21,158 bases of DNA from Ruminococcaceae bacterium UBA5905. GTDB taxonomy: Bacteria; Bacillota; Clostridia; Oscillospirales; Acutalibacteraceae. This document shows, one piece after another, positions 14,283 through 21,158 of this stretch. The position numbers and the translations under genes are program-made. The notes under the pieces were generated by a model that had not been told where the DNA came from, searched no databases, and saw nothing but the letters and a program-made list of their open reading frames with translations. Location of the stretch: NCBI GenBank assembly GCA_002431285.1, contig DJEF01000045.1, positions 1 through 21,158 on the forward strand, read 5' to 3'. Within the stretch, counting starts at the first letter, position 1. Each line of letters starts with the position of its first letter.

Positions 14283-16323
14283 ATTCATCGTGAACCATCA
14301 AAAATGGATCATCGCCGTGTTCCTGATCCTGTTTGCGGTGTGCGGGGTGTGTCAGCGGTTTGTGGCGGTCAATTACGACATGAACGACTATCTGCCCCGG
14401 TCCAGCGCCTCCACCCAGGCGCTGGACCGAATGGAAGAGGAATACGACGGGGGCATCCCCAACGCGCGGGTGATGGTGCAGGAGGTGTCCATCCCGGAGG
14501 CGCTGGCGTATAAGGAACAGCTGCTGGATGTGGACGGCGTGACCGATGTGACCTGGCTGGACGATGTGGCCAGCGTGACCGTGCCGCTGGAAACGCAGGA
14601 TGCCGACACGGTAGAAACCTATTATAAAGACGGCAACGCCCTATTCTCCGTGACCATCGACGAAGACAAACGCATCGAAGCCGTCCAAGCGATCCGGGAC
14701 ATCATCGGCGACGGCAACGCCATGACCGGCAGCGCCGTGACCACAGCGGTGGCCACCACCAGCACGGTCAGTGAAATTTCCACCATCGCCGCCATCGGCG
14801 TGGCCTTTGTGCTGCTGGTGCTGCTCCTCACCACGACCTCCTTTGCCGAGCCGTTTCTGGTGCTGGCAGGGCTTGGGGTGGCCATTGTCATCAATGCGGG
14901 CAGCAACCTGATGTTCGGAGAAGTTTCTTTTGTGACCAATGCGGCGGGCAATATTTTGCAGCTGGCGGTGTCGCTGGACTATTCCGTGTTTCTCCTGCAC
15001 CGCTTTGCCGAGTGCCGACAGACCACCGCCGACCCAAAGGAGGCCATGGTGCAGGCGCTCACCATGTCCACCTCCTCCATTCTGTCCAGCGGACTGACCA
15101 CGGTCATCGGATTTCTGGCCCTGTGCCTAATGCAATTCCGGATCGGCCCCGACCTGGGCCTCGCGCTGGCCAAGGGAGTGGCGCTGAGCCTGATCACGGT
15201 ATTCACTTTCATGCCCGCGCTGATCCTTGGCACCTATAAACTCATCGACAAGACCCGGCACCGCTCGTTCATGCCCTCCTTCAAAGGATTTGGACGGTTT
15301 GTCCGCCGGGTGATGCTGCCGATGGCGGCGGTGTTCGCCATCCTCATCGTCCCGTGCTATCTGGCCTCCAACGCCAACAGCTTTTACTACGGTGCGTCCC
15401 ACATTTTCGGCAGCGCCACCCAGCTGGGCGCCGACACGGAAACAATCGAGGACGCTTTCGGCAAGCAGGACACCTATGTGCTGATGGTGCCGAAGGACAG
15501 CACCGCCACCCAGGCGGAGCTGTCGGAGGCGCTGCACGACATCCCGCAGGTCAAGAGCATCCTGTCCTATGTGGATACGGTGGGCGAAACCATCCCGGAA
15601 CAATATCTGGACAGCGGCACCCTCTCCAAGTTGAACGGCGAGCACGATACCCGCATGGTGCTGACGGTGGACGCCGCCTATGAGGGGGATGAGACCTTCT
15701 CTCTGGTGGAGACCGTCCGGAATACCGCCGAGCGGTATTATCCCGGTGCATGGTATCTGGCCGGTGAAGGGGTATCCACCTACGATCTGATGGATACCGT
15801 CACCGCCGATATGGTGAAGGTCAATCTGGTGGCCATCGGGGCCGTGTTCCTCGTGCTGCTGTGCACCATGAAGTCGCTGGTGCTGCCGGTGGTCCTGGTG
15901 CTGTCCATCGAGACGGCCATCTGGATCAATCTGTCCATCCCGTATTTCAGCGACCAGACCATCTTCTATATCGCCTATCTGATCATCAGTTCCATTCAGC
16001 TGGGCGCCACGGTGGACTATGCCATTCTGTTCACCGACCGGTATCGGGAGATGCGGCAGACTTACGCGAAAAAAGAAGCCATCGTGCAGACCATCTCCGC
16101 CGTGGCCGTATCCGTGCTGACCTCGGCCAGCGTCCTGACGGTCGTGGGGTTCCTGCTGGGCATCTTTTCCACCCACGGGCTGCTCTCCCAGCTGGGCTAC
16201 TTCCTCGGCAAAGGCACGCTCTGCTCGCTGGCGATCGTGCTGTTTGTCCTGCCGGGGCTGTTGTACCTGCTGGATAAGCAGATCGTGAAAAACAAACCAT
16301 CCAAGGAGGTCATTTCTCAATGA
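14266..16323 (+). CDS. MMPL/RND-family exporter
   Basis: This 685-residue polytopic inner-membrane transporter has duplicated RND architecture. TM1 is at about 14-31, followed by an extracytoplasmic loop, then TM2-6 with the proton-relay Asp-Tyr pair D238-Y239 in LAVSLDYSVFLLHRF. After a second large loop (about 370-510), TM7-12 carry the matching pair D584-Y585 in LGATVDYAILFTDRY. These pairs and the HRF/DRY arginines define MMPL-type proton-driven exporters of lipids, fatty acids or hydrophobic molecules. The ATG at 14266 lies 10 bases after AGGAG; a TTG at 14263 is the only close alternative. It overlaps the small upstream gene by 17 bases, and its TGA overlaps the next ATG (ATGA at 16320). 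The nearest functional analogy is FarE of S. aureus (fatty-acid efflux, TetR-controlled). The actual substrate is not shown by the sequence. Confidence 0.93.
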   Translation: MTKFYRFIVNHQKWIIAVFLILFAVCGVCQRFVAVNYDMNDYLPRSSASTQALDRMEEEYDGGIPNARVMVQEVSIPEALAYKEQLLDVDGVTDVTWLDDVASVTVPLETQDADTVETYYKDGNALFSVTIDEDKRIEAVQAIRDIIGDGNAMTGSAVTTAVATTSTVSEISTIAAIGVAFVLLVLLLTTTSFAEPFLVLAGLGVAIVINAGSNLMFGEVSFVTNAAGNILQLAVSLDYSVFLLHRFAECRQTTADPKEAMVQALTMSTSSILSSGLTTVIGFLALCLMQFRIGPDLGLALAKGVALSLITVFTFMPALILGTYKLIDKTRHRSFMPSFKGFGRFVRRVMLPMAAVFAILIVPCYLASNANSFYYGASHIFGSATQLGADTETIEDAFGKQDTYVLMVPKDSTATQAELSEALHDIPQVKSILSYVDTVGETIPEQYLDSGTLSKLNGEHDTRMVLTVDAAYEGDETFSLVETVRNTAERYYPGAWYLAGEGVSTYDLMDTVTADMVKVNLVAIGAVFLVLLCTMKSLVLPVVLVLSIETAIWINLSIPYFSDQTIFYIAYLIISSIQLGATVDYAILFTDRYREMRQTYAKKEAIVQTISAVAVSVLTSASVLTVVGFLLGIFSTHGLLSQLGYFLGKGTLCSLAIVLFVLPGLLYLLDKQIVKNKPSKEVISQ

Positions 16324-18344
16324 AACACATACAAAGAATCACCGCCGCAGCGCTGTCCGTGCTGCTGGCAGGTTCCCTCACCGCTCCGGCCTTTGCCGAA
16401 ACGGTCTCCCCGGAAAAGGAGGAGGTCATCTACATCCTGACCGATGCCGCCGGCAAGGTCACGGATATGGAGGCGGTCAACATTTTCGCCGGCGGCGACA
16501 TCACCGACTACGGCGACTATTCCCATGTAAAGCTGCTGAATACAACGGATCGAATCACCCAGAGCGGCGACAGGATCACCTTCTCGTCCGCCGCCGACAA
16601 GGTCTATTATCAGGGCACGATGAAAAACACCGTTATCCCGTGGGATATTTCCATCCGTTACTTCCTGGACGGACAGGAATACTCCGCGGCGGATATTGCG
16701 GGGAAAAGCGGCGCGCTGGAGCTCCGTTTCTCGGTGAGCAAAAACGAGGACTGCGCCGGCAGCTTCTATGAGGACTACGCGCTGCAAGCCTCGTTCACAC
16801 TGGACACCGCCCGGTGCAGGAACATCGTTGCCGACGGCGCGACCGTTGCCAACGTGGGCAGCGATAAGCAGCTGACCTATACCATTCTGCCCGGCAAGGG
16901 GATCGACACGGCGATCCGGGCCGATGTCACGGATTTTGCGATGGATGCCGTCGCCATCAACGGCGTGCGCCTGCATATGAACTTTGAGGTGGACGATTCA
17001 GCCCTGACCGATAAAATCAACGAACTGATTTCGGCGGTTGGCGATTTGAATGACGGCGCAGCGGAAGTGCGCGACGGAACCGGCAAGCTATACGACGCCA
17101 CCGGAGTCCTGCACGGCAAGGTCGGCGAGCTGAACACCGGCGTGGGCGACCTGACAAACGGGACAGGGGACTTATCCTCCGGGCTGACCGACATCGCCGC
17201 AGAGAATGACCGGCTGACCGGGGCGGCCTATACGGCGTATGAGGGGCTTTGCACCGCCGCCGCAGCGGCGCTGAACGCCCAGCTGGAAGCGAACGACATG
17301 GAGGCGGTCACCCTCACCCCCTCGAACTATTCCGCCGTGCTGATGGACCTGCTGAAAAAGATGGATGCCGCTACCGTATACGACCGGGCCTATCAGGCGG
17401 CGCTGCAGCAGGTAACGGAAGCGGTGAATGCCCAGTCCGACGCCCTGTATCGCGGCTATGTGGAATCACAGGCAAATTCAATTTACCTGGCGTATGTTTC
17501 TTCTCAGGCGGAGAACCTTTATGCGCAGGTGGCGGCGCAGGCCGTCTATGCGCAGCTGATCCAAAGCGGCTATACGGAAGAACAGGCGGCCGCATTTTTA
17601 CAAACGCCGGAGGGACAGGTCGCTGTGGCGCAGGCGGTCGCCGCTATGACCGATGAGCAGAAGGAGCAGATCCTGCACGCAGCGGTCGCTCAGCTGACGG
17701 ACGAACAGAAAGAACAAATTTTGCAGGGCGCGGTCGCCTCACTGACCGAGGAACAGAAAGCGCAGATCCGGGGCGCTTACATTCAGCAGAAAATGGCATC
17801 CGATGAAGTGACATCGGGGATCAATGCCGCCGTGGCCACGGTCAGCGCAGCGGCCAGGCAGGTGTCCGAGCTAAAAGGCCAGCTGGACAATTACGGCGCG
17901 TTCTATCAGGGCCTGCTCGACTATACCGGTGCGGTCAGCGACGCGGCCACAGGAGCCGGGAACCTGAAGCTGCATATGGATACGCTTTACAGTAACACAG
18001 GGACGCTCAAGCTCTCTGTCGGGGAACTGAACGGCGCTGTTAAGGAGCTGTACCGCGGCACAAAGGATCTGGCAAGCGGCACCGCAGCGTTCGTCGATCG
18101 GACCGCGGGCATAGATGGGCAGGTCCGGGAGGAAATAGATGCAATGATCGCCTCCGTCACCGGCGACGATGCCGCTGTGGTGTCCTTTGTCTCCGACAAG
18201 AACACTCAGGTAAGCTCCGTACAGTTCGTCATCAAAACCGCGGCCATCGAGAAAGCCGAAGCTGCCGCGAGCGACGCGGCAACGGATGCACCGCTGACCT
18301 TCTGGCAGAAGCTCCTGCGTCTGTTCGGGCTGTATAAGAAATAA
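16320..18344 (+). CDS. Secreted coiled-coil-rich partner of the MMPL exporter (YhgE/Pip-like heptads)
   Basis: This 674-residue exported protein starts with a clear signal peptide (TAAALSVLLAGSLTAPAFA, cleavage after about residue 27). Residues about 28-230 form a beta-rich domain. From about 230 come glycine-centred heptads (ELNTGVGDLTNGTGDLSSGL), as in YhgE/Pip-type phage-infection proteins. A long alanine/glutamine helix region follows, containing three 16-residue repeats. A second heptad block is at about 518-610 (LKGQLDNYGAFYQGLLDYTG; VGELNGAVKELYRGTKDLAS). The end is FWQKLLRLFGLYKK, a short amphipathic tail seen on many surface proteins of gut Clostridia. No membrane span follows the signal peptide. 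The start overlaps the MMPL stop (ATGA), so tight co-translation is expected. It probably bridges the pump to the cell wall or supports its substrate path; this is inference. Confidence 0.85.
   Translation: MKHIQRITAAALSVLLAGSLTAPAFAETVSPEKEEVIYILTDAAGKVTDMEAVNIFAGGDITDYGDYSHVKLLNTTDRITQSGDRITFSSAADKVYYQGTMKNTVIPWDISIRYFLDGQEYSAADIAGKSGALELRFSVSKNEDCAGSFYEDYALQASFTLDTARCRNIVADGATVANVGSDKQLTYTILPGKGIDTAIRADVTDFAMDAVAINGVRLHMNFEVDDSALTDKINELISAVGDLNDGAAEVRDGTGKLYDATGVLHGKVGELNTGVGDLTNGTGDLSSGLTDIAAENDRLTGAAYTAYEGLCTAAAAALNAQLEANDMEAVTLTPSNYSAVLMDLLKKMDAATVYDRAYQAALQQVTEAVNAQSDALYRGYVESQANSIYLAYVSSQAENLYAQVAAQAVYAQLIQSGYTEEQAAAFLQTPEGQVAVAQAVAAMTDEQKEQILHAAVAQLTDEQKEQILQGAVASLTEEQKAQIRGAYIQQKMASDEVTSGINAAVATVSAAARQVSELKGQLDNYGAFYQGLLDYTGAVSDAATGAGNLKLHMDTLYSNTGTLKLSVGELNGAVKELYRGTKDLASGTAAFVDRTAGIDGQVREEIDAMIASVTGDDAAVVSFVSDKNTQVSSVQFVIKTAAIEKAEAAASDAATDAPLTFWQKLLRLFGLYKK
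17646..17789 (+). repeat. Three tandem 48-bp (16-residue) repeats inside the secreted protein gene
   Basis: Residues 443-458 (MTDEQKEQILHAAVAQ), 459-474 (LTDEQKEQILQGAVAS) and 475-490 (LTEEQKAQIRGAYIQQ) repeat exactly every 16 residues. The core is (L/M)T(D/E)EQKxQI. They should form helical modules; copy number may vary between strains. Confidence 0.85.
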
Positions 18345-18353
18345 CGGGCAATA

Positions 18354-18408
18354 AAATACCATACCCGTGCCGTCGATCAGGGCGACACGGGTATGGTATT
18401 TGTTTTGT
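18354..18408 (+). terminator. Strong terminator of the pump operon
   Basis: AAATACCATACCCGTG (18354-18369) is fully complementary to 18386-18401 (16-bp stem, 16-base loop) and is followed by TGTTTTGTTC. It starts 9 bases after the stop codon. Confidence 0.92.
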
Positions 18409-18462
18409 TCTCAAGGGGCCGCTATGCACGGCGCACCGCTGCCGGTTTTCCCGGCGCAGCTC

Positions 18463-19011
18463 TCACGGCAGGAGTGTAAACGCCGTTTCCTCCAGCGCGT
18501 CCATCCGGCAGCCGACAAACACCCGGATATAGCCCGGCTCCACCCGGTATTGCCGGTCGGCGGCGTATACCTGCAACTCCTCCCGTCCCAGGGAGAATGT
18601 GACCGTGCGTTCCTCTCCGGCGCGCAGCGCCACTCGGCAGAAACCTTTCAGTTCCCGATCCCGCCGCAGGATGCTGCCCTCGGACGCCCGGATAAACAGC
18701 ATCACCACCTCTTCGCTGTCCAGCGCGCCGGTATTCTGCACCGGCAGCGAAACCGTCACCGCCGCGCCATCCTCGATCTGCCGCGCAGGACAATCGCCGG
18801 ACACGGCGGGCGCGCCGCACCGGACGGTGCTGTACGTCTCGCCGCTGCCAAAGGGGAACGCCGCCCCCTCCGGCAGATCCGCATAGACTTTCTCCATGGT
18901 GCGGCGATTGTAGCACACCGGCAGCGCCCCCACCGCCGCCGGGATCGTCACCGGCAGCCGCCAGGTGCCGTCCCAGTGTCCGTTCAGATCCCCATCCGAT
19001 GCACTCTCCTG
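18463..19011 (-). pseudogene. C-terminal remnant of a GH3 beta-glucosidase
   Basis: A minus-strand frame open from 19011 (in-frame TGA at 19014-19012) to TGA at 18463 encodes about 182 residues. It matches only the end of family GH3 glycosidases: RLPVTIPAAVGALPVCYNRR corresponds to the conserved LPVTxPRSVGQxPVYYN segment. FPFGSGETYSTV is the PFGxGLSYT segment. The fibronectin III-like domain then follows (VTVSLPVQNTGALDSEEVVM, GSILRRDRELKGFCRVALRA). Both catalytic domains, about 500 residues, are absent, and there is no ribosome site or start that would give a meaningful protein. I therefore call it a 5'-deleted pseudogene. It lies on the opposite strand from the genes on either side, in a stretch with another gene fragment. 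Confidence 0.75.
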
Positions 19012-19014
19012 TCA

Positions 19015-19235
19015 ACGCGTCAATAACCGATATGTACTGTTCCACTCCGGGTGCTCCGGGCAGGACACCGCCCAGTGTGAACCAGCCCGGCGCGTCCGTT
19101 GTCGCACCGGATGCCGTGGCGGGCACACCGTACACAGCCTTATTGTATCGAAAGAGCCGCCACCGGGCAAGAGATTTTTCCGGTGAATCAGTCCTGTTTT
19201 TTGTCTTTTTCCCATGTCGCCGGACGGTATTGGCA
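19015..19235. other. Unassigned stretch between two gene remnants
   Basis: I see no intact gene here. One minus-strand frame is free of stops through this interval and has protein-like composition (YGVPATASGATTDAPGWFTL, YISVIDALTGECIGWGS). Near 18990 a one-base frame change would join it to the GH3 remnant. It could be part of the same decayed reading frame or of a third broken gene; I do not recognise it. Confidence 0.3.
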
Positions 19236-19440
19236 CTGAAAGGCCGGTTGGACAGCTACGGCGCATTCTATCGGGGGCTGCTCGACTACACCGGCGCGGT
19301 CGGCGACGCGGCCGCCGTAGCCGGAAACCTGAAACTGCTACACCGACACCGGAGCGCTCGCGCTCTCCGGCGACGGGCGGGAAGGAGGCCACCCGTCAGC
19401 TGTACAGTAGGACAAGGACACCGGCGATAGGCAAATCGGG
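19236..19440 (+). pseudogene. Frameshifted fragment duplicating part of the secreted MMPL-partner gene
   Basis: Bases 19236-19337 encode a 34-residue stretch starting LKGRLDSYGAFYRGLLDYTG and ending AGNLKL. It aligns without gaps to 17871-17972 of the intact gene (LKGQLDNYGAFYQGLLDYTG ...), with 16 differences in 102 bases by my count. After 19337 the frame shifts: the next frame reads YTDTGALALSG, and a third frame reads GGKEATRQLYSRTRTPAIGK. The latter corresponds to GELNGAVKELYRGTKDLASG in the intact protein. No start, signal peptide or N-terminal part is present. It is the decayed tail of a paralogue, so a second copy of this module probably once stood here. Confidence 0.85.
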
Positions 19441-19481
19441 GCAAAAGTTTCGTTTCCGTTTACAATTGGCCGCTGCCACTG

Positions 19482-19499
19482 TGCTATGATGGAGCATAG
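19482..19499 (+). promoter_or_regulatory. Extended -10 promoter of TetR-2 with overlapping inverted repeat
   Basis: TGC-TATGAT (-10 at 19485-19490) is an extended -10 element; TTTACA lies upstream at a long 20-base spacing. CTATG (19484-19488) and CATAG (19495-19499) form a short inverted repeat over the -10, a possible autoregulatory site. Confidence 0.45.
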
Positions 19500-19544
19500 G
19501 GTAGGGGATATGCCTCCCCATTTCCGATAGGAGGTGTCCATCTC

Positions 19545-20099
19545 ATGTCACAGGTCACAAAACGAGCGCTGGAGCAATCGCTCAAGAATCTGCTGCTGAA
19601 AAAACCGCTCACGAAGATCACCGTGGGCGACATCGCCGAGGATTGCGGCATCAACCGCATGACGTTCTACTATCATTTCAAGGATATCTACGATCTGGTG
19701 GAATGGTCCTGTCTGGAAGATGCACGGCGGGCCCTCGACGAGAAGAAAACCTACGAGACCTGGCAGCAGGGCCTGCTGCAAATCTTCGAGGCGGTGCAGG
19801 CAAACAAGCCGTTCATCCTAAACGTCTACCGCTGCGTACACCGGGAGCAGGTGGAGAAGTATTTGCAGCCGCTGGTGGACCGGCTTCTGCTGGGCGTGAT
19901 CGACGAAGAATCCGGCGACATGACGGTGCGGGACGAGGACAAGCAATTCATCGCCCAGATCTACGCATATATATTCATCGGGCTGATGCTGGACTGGATC
20001 AAGGACGATATGCGGGAGGACCCCCACGAGATCGTGGACAGGCTCGCCCGGCTGATCAAAGGCTCCATGACCGCCGCCCTGTCCCGGTTCCGGGTCTGA
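19545..20099 (+). CDS. TetR/AcrR-family regulator, DhaS-like (TetR-2)
   Basis: This 184-residue regulator has the same build as TetR-1. The DNA-binding part reads LKNLLLKKPLTKITVGDIAE, then DCGINRMTFYYHFKDIYDLV, nearly the same motif string as TetR-1 (KKPLSKITVSEI, DCGVNRKTFYYHFEDIYALL). The C-terminal domain is more divergent, so the ligand may differ. The ATG at 19545 follows AGGAGG (19529-19534). It lies 145 bases upstream of the oleate hydratase gene in the same direction. That gap contains two inverted repeats built on TGATAA, the likely operator sites. Control of the hydratase, of itself, or of the nearby pump operon is plausible. Confidence 0.93.
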   Translation: MSQVTKRALEQSLKNLLLKKPLTKITVGDIAEDCGINRMTFYYHFKDIYDLVEWSCLEDARRALDEKKTYETWQQGLLQIFEAVQANKPFILNVYRCVHREQVEKYLQPLVDRLLLGVIDEESGDMTVRDEDKQFIAQIYAYIFIGLMLDWIKDDMREDPHEIVDRLARLIKGSMTAALSRFRV

Positions 20100-20100
20100 G

Positions 20101-20126
20101 TTTATCATTTCCGCAAATGTGATAAA
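20101..20126. promoter_or_regulatory. Inverted repeat TTTATCA-N12-TGATAAA
   Basis: TTTATCA (20101-20107) and TGATAAA (20120-20126) are complementary arms just after the TetR-2 stop codon. The TGATAA core recurs in the second repeat downstream, which suggests a shared DNA-binding protein. Confidence 0.45.
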
Positions 20127-20140
20127 ATTTTATACACCTG

Positions 20141-20175
20141 ACGGCTCCGTGATAAAAGTCTTATCACGAGGCCGT
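20141..20175. promoter_or_regulatory. Inverted repeat CGTGATAA-N5-TTATCACG (operator or terminator)
   Basis: CGTGATAA (20148-20155) and TTATCACG (20161-20168) are perfect 8-bp arms around AAGTC. ACGGC/GCCGT (20141-20145, 20171-20175) extend the pairing with a two-base mismatch between. TTTCTG follows, so the longer form could be a weak terminator for TetR-2. The inner repeat has the size and shape of a TetR-type operator. Confidence 0.55.
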
Positions 20176-20184
20176 TTCTGATTG

Positions 20185-20212
20185 TTGTAAATCTTTCGGA
20201 AACGGGTATACT
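20185..20212 (+). promoter_or_regulatory. Sigma-A promoter of the oleate hydratase gene
   Basis: TTGTAA (20185-20190), a 16-base spacer and TATACT (20207-20212). The start codon is 33 bases after the -10, with AGGAGG at 20231-20236. Confidence 0.65.
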
Positions 20213-20244
20213 GGAGACAAAGAAACACACAGGAGGTTTTCGTT

Positions 20245-21158
20245 ATGTATTACTCTGCAGGAACGTATGAATCTTTCGCCCATCCCGAAAAGCCGAAGGA
20301 CGTGGACAAAAAATCCGCCTACATCATCGGCACCGGACTGGCCGGACTGACGGCGGCCTTTTATCTCGTCCGGGACGGCCAGATGAAGGGGGAGCACATC
20401 CATCTGCTGGAAAAGCTGGAGCTGGCCGGCGGCAGCTGCGACGGCCGCAAGGATGTGACCAAGGGCTTCTTCATGCGGGGCGGCCGGGAGATGGACAACC
20501 ATTTCGAGGTCATGTGGGACACCTTCCGCGACGTGCCCTCCATCGAGACCCCCGGCGTATCGGTGCTGGACGAGTATTATTGGCTCAATAAGCACGATCC
20601 CAACTATTCCCTGTGCCGCGCCACCGTCAACCGGGGCGAGGACGCCCACACCGACAAGCAGTTCAAGCTGGACAAGGAATCGGCACTGGCGCTGTCCAAG
20701 CTGTTCCTGACCCCGGAAAAGGATCTGGAGGACAAAAAGATCTCCGATGTGCTGCCCGATTCTTTCTGGAGCACCAACTTCTGGCTCTATTGGCAGACCA
20801 TGTTTGCCTTCCAGCGCTGGTCCAGCGCCCTGGAGATGAAACGCTACCTCTGCCGCTATGTGCATCACATCGACGGACTGCCGGATTTCAGCGCTCTGCG
20901 GTTCACCAAGTATAACCAGTATGAGAGCATGATTCTGCCGCTGGTGAAATATCTGGAGGCCCACGGTGTGCGCATCGAATACGGCATGGATGTAAAGAAT
21001 GTTGTCATCGAGACCGAGGGCGACAAGAAGGTGGCCAAACAGATCGTCTATGTGAAGGACGGCAAGGAGCAGACCATCGACCTGATCGAGGACGATCTGG
21101 TGTTCATCACCAACGGCTGCTGCACCGACACCTCCTGCTACGGCGACCAGACCCACGC
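20245..21158 (+). CDS. ohyA: Oleate hydratase (MCRA family), N-terminal part, cut by window end
   Basis: The open frame from ATG 20245 runs 304 codons to the window edge; the full family length is about 560-600 residues. Oleate hydratase is an FAD-containing, membrane-associated enzyme that adds water to the cis-9 double bond of unsaturated fatty acids, giving 10-hydroxy acids and lowering their toxicity. Diagnostic motifs are the FAD-binding IIGTGLAGLTAAFYL (residues 27-41), the acidic end LLEKLELAGGS, and MRGGREMDNHFEVMWDTF with E82, the catalytically important glutamate of the family. VLDEYYWLNKHDPNYSLCRA and FQRWSSALEMKRYLCRYVHH follow. The promoter and ribosome site are good. An antisense open frame covers this whole region but is a shadow. 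TetR-2 lies just upstream and is the likely regulator. Confidence 0.96.
   Translation, partial: MYYSAGTYESFAHPEKPKDVDKKSAYIIGTGLAGLTAAFYLVRDGQMKGEHIHLLEKLELAGGSCDGRKDVTKGFFMRGGREMDNHFEVMWDTFRDVPSIETPGVSVLDEYYWLNKHDPNYSLCRATVNRGEDAHTDKQFKLDKESALALSKLFLTPEKDLEDKKISDVLPDSFWSTNFWLYWQTMFAFQRWSSALEMKRYLCRYVHHIDGLPDFSALRFTKYNQYESMILPLVKYLEAHGVRIEYGMDVKNVVIETEGDKKVAKQIVYVKDGKEQTIDLIEDDLVFITNGCCTDTSCYGDQTH

Noticed and set aside
15127..16320. Minus-strand open frame of 397 codons opposite the MMPL gene
   Set aside because: It is rich in His, Gln and Gly with no motif; MMPL signatures on the other strand explain the sequence.
20164..21156. Long minus-strand open frame of 330 codons opposite the oleate hydratase gene
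   Set aside because: It is the shadow of a highly conserved enzyme in GC-rich DNA; the plus strand encodes clear MCRA motifs and has a promoter and ribosome site.

Overview
The window is a dense, high-GC stretch of a bacterial chromosome with short intergenic gaps, strong GGAGG-type ribosome binding sites, GTG as an occasional start, and gene families typical of gut Clostridia: an ECF sigma/anti-sigma pair, DhaS-type TetR regulators, an MMPL pump with a secreted glycine-heptad partner, a LURP-one-like protein and oleate hydratase. I infer an Oscillospiraceae/Ruminococcaceae-like member of the Bacillota. This comes from protein style and gene order, not from a marker gene. No rRNA, tRNA, CRISPR array or insertion sequence was seen.

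Layout. Positions 1-810 hold the 3' part of a glutamate dehydrogenase (+), ended by a bidirectional terminator. Positions 1013-2798 (-) are a two-gene sugar operon (sugar isomerase/epimerase-like protein, then Gfo/Idh/MocA oxidoreductase), divergent from an AraC regulator (2917-3831, +). An 18-bp perfect palindrome fills the spacer of the operon's candidate promoter. A short DEAD-box RNA helicase (4028-5215) and a LURP-one-like protein (5333-5809) follow, each with a good promoter. Positions 5916-6803 encode a putative zinc metallopeptidase in a markedly AT-rich block. Next come a membrane-anchored multi-domain protein of unknown function (6881-8236) and an MscS channel (8271-9080). An ECF sigma factor and its membrane partner (9271-10450) follow a promoter of the ECF type. 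On the minus strand are 4-alpha-glucanotransferase MalQ and a metallophosphoesterase (10554-12926).

The most interesting part is 13148-21158. A TetR regulator (-) is divergent from a translationally coupled operon of a 105-residue unknown protein, an MMPL/RND exporter and a secreted coiled-coil-rich protein. Then comes a graveyard: the C-terminal piece of a GH3 glycosidase, and a frameshifted fragment that duplicates part of the secreted protein. A second TetR of the same type and the start of an oleate hydratase gene complete the window. TetR plus MMPL pump resembles the FarR/FarE fatty-acid efflux arrangement of Staphylococcus aureus, and oleate hydratase detoxifies unsaturated fatty acids. 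The whole block may therefore be a fatty-acid or membrane-lipid stress locus; this is inference. Inverted repeats over or near both promoters are candidate operators for the two TetR proteins.
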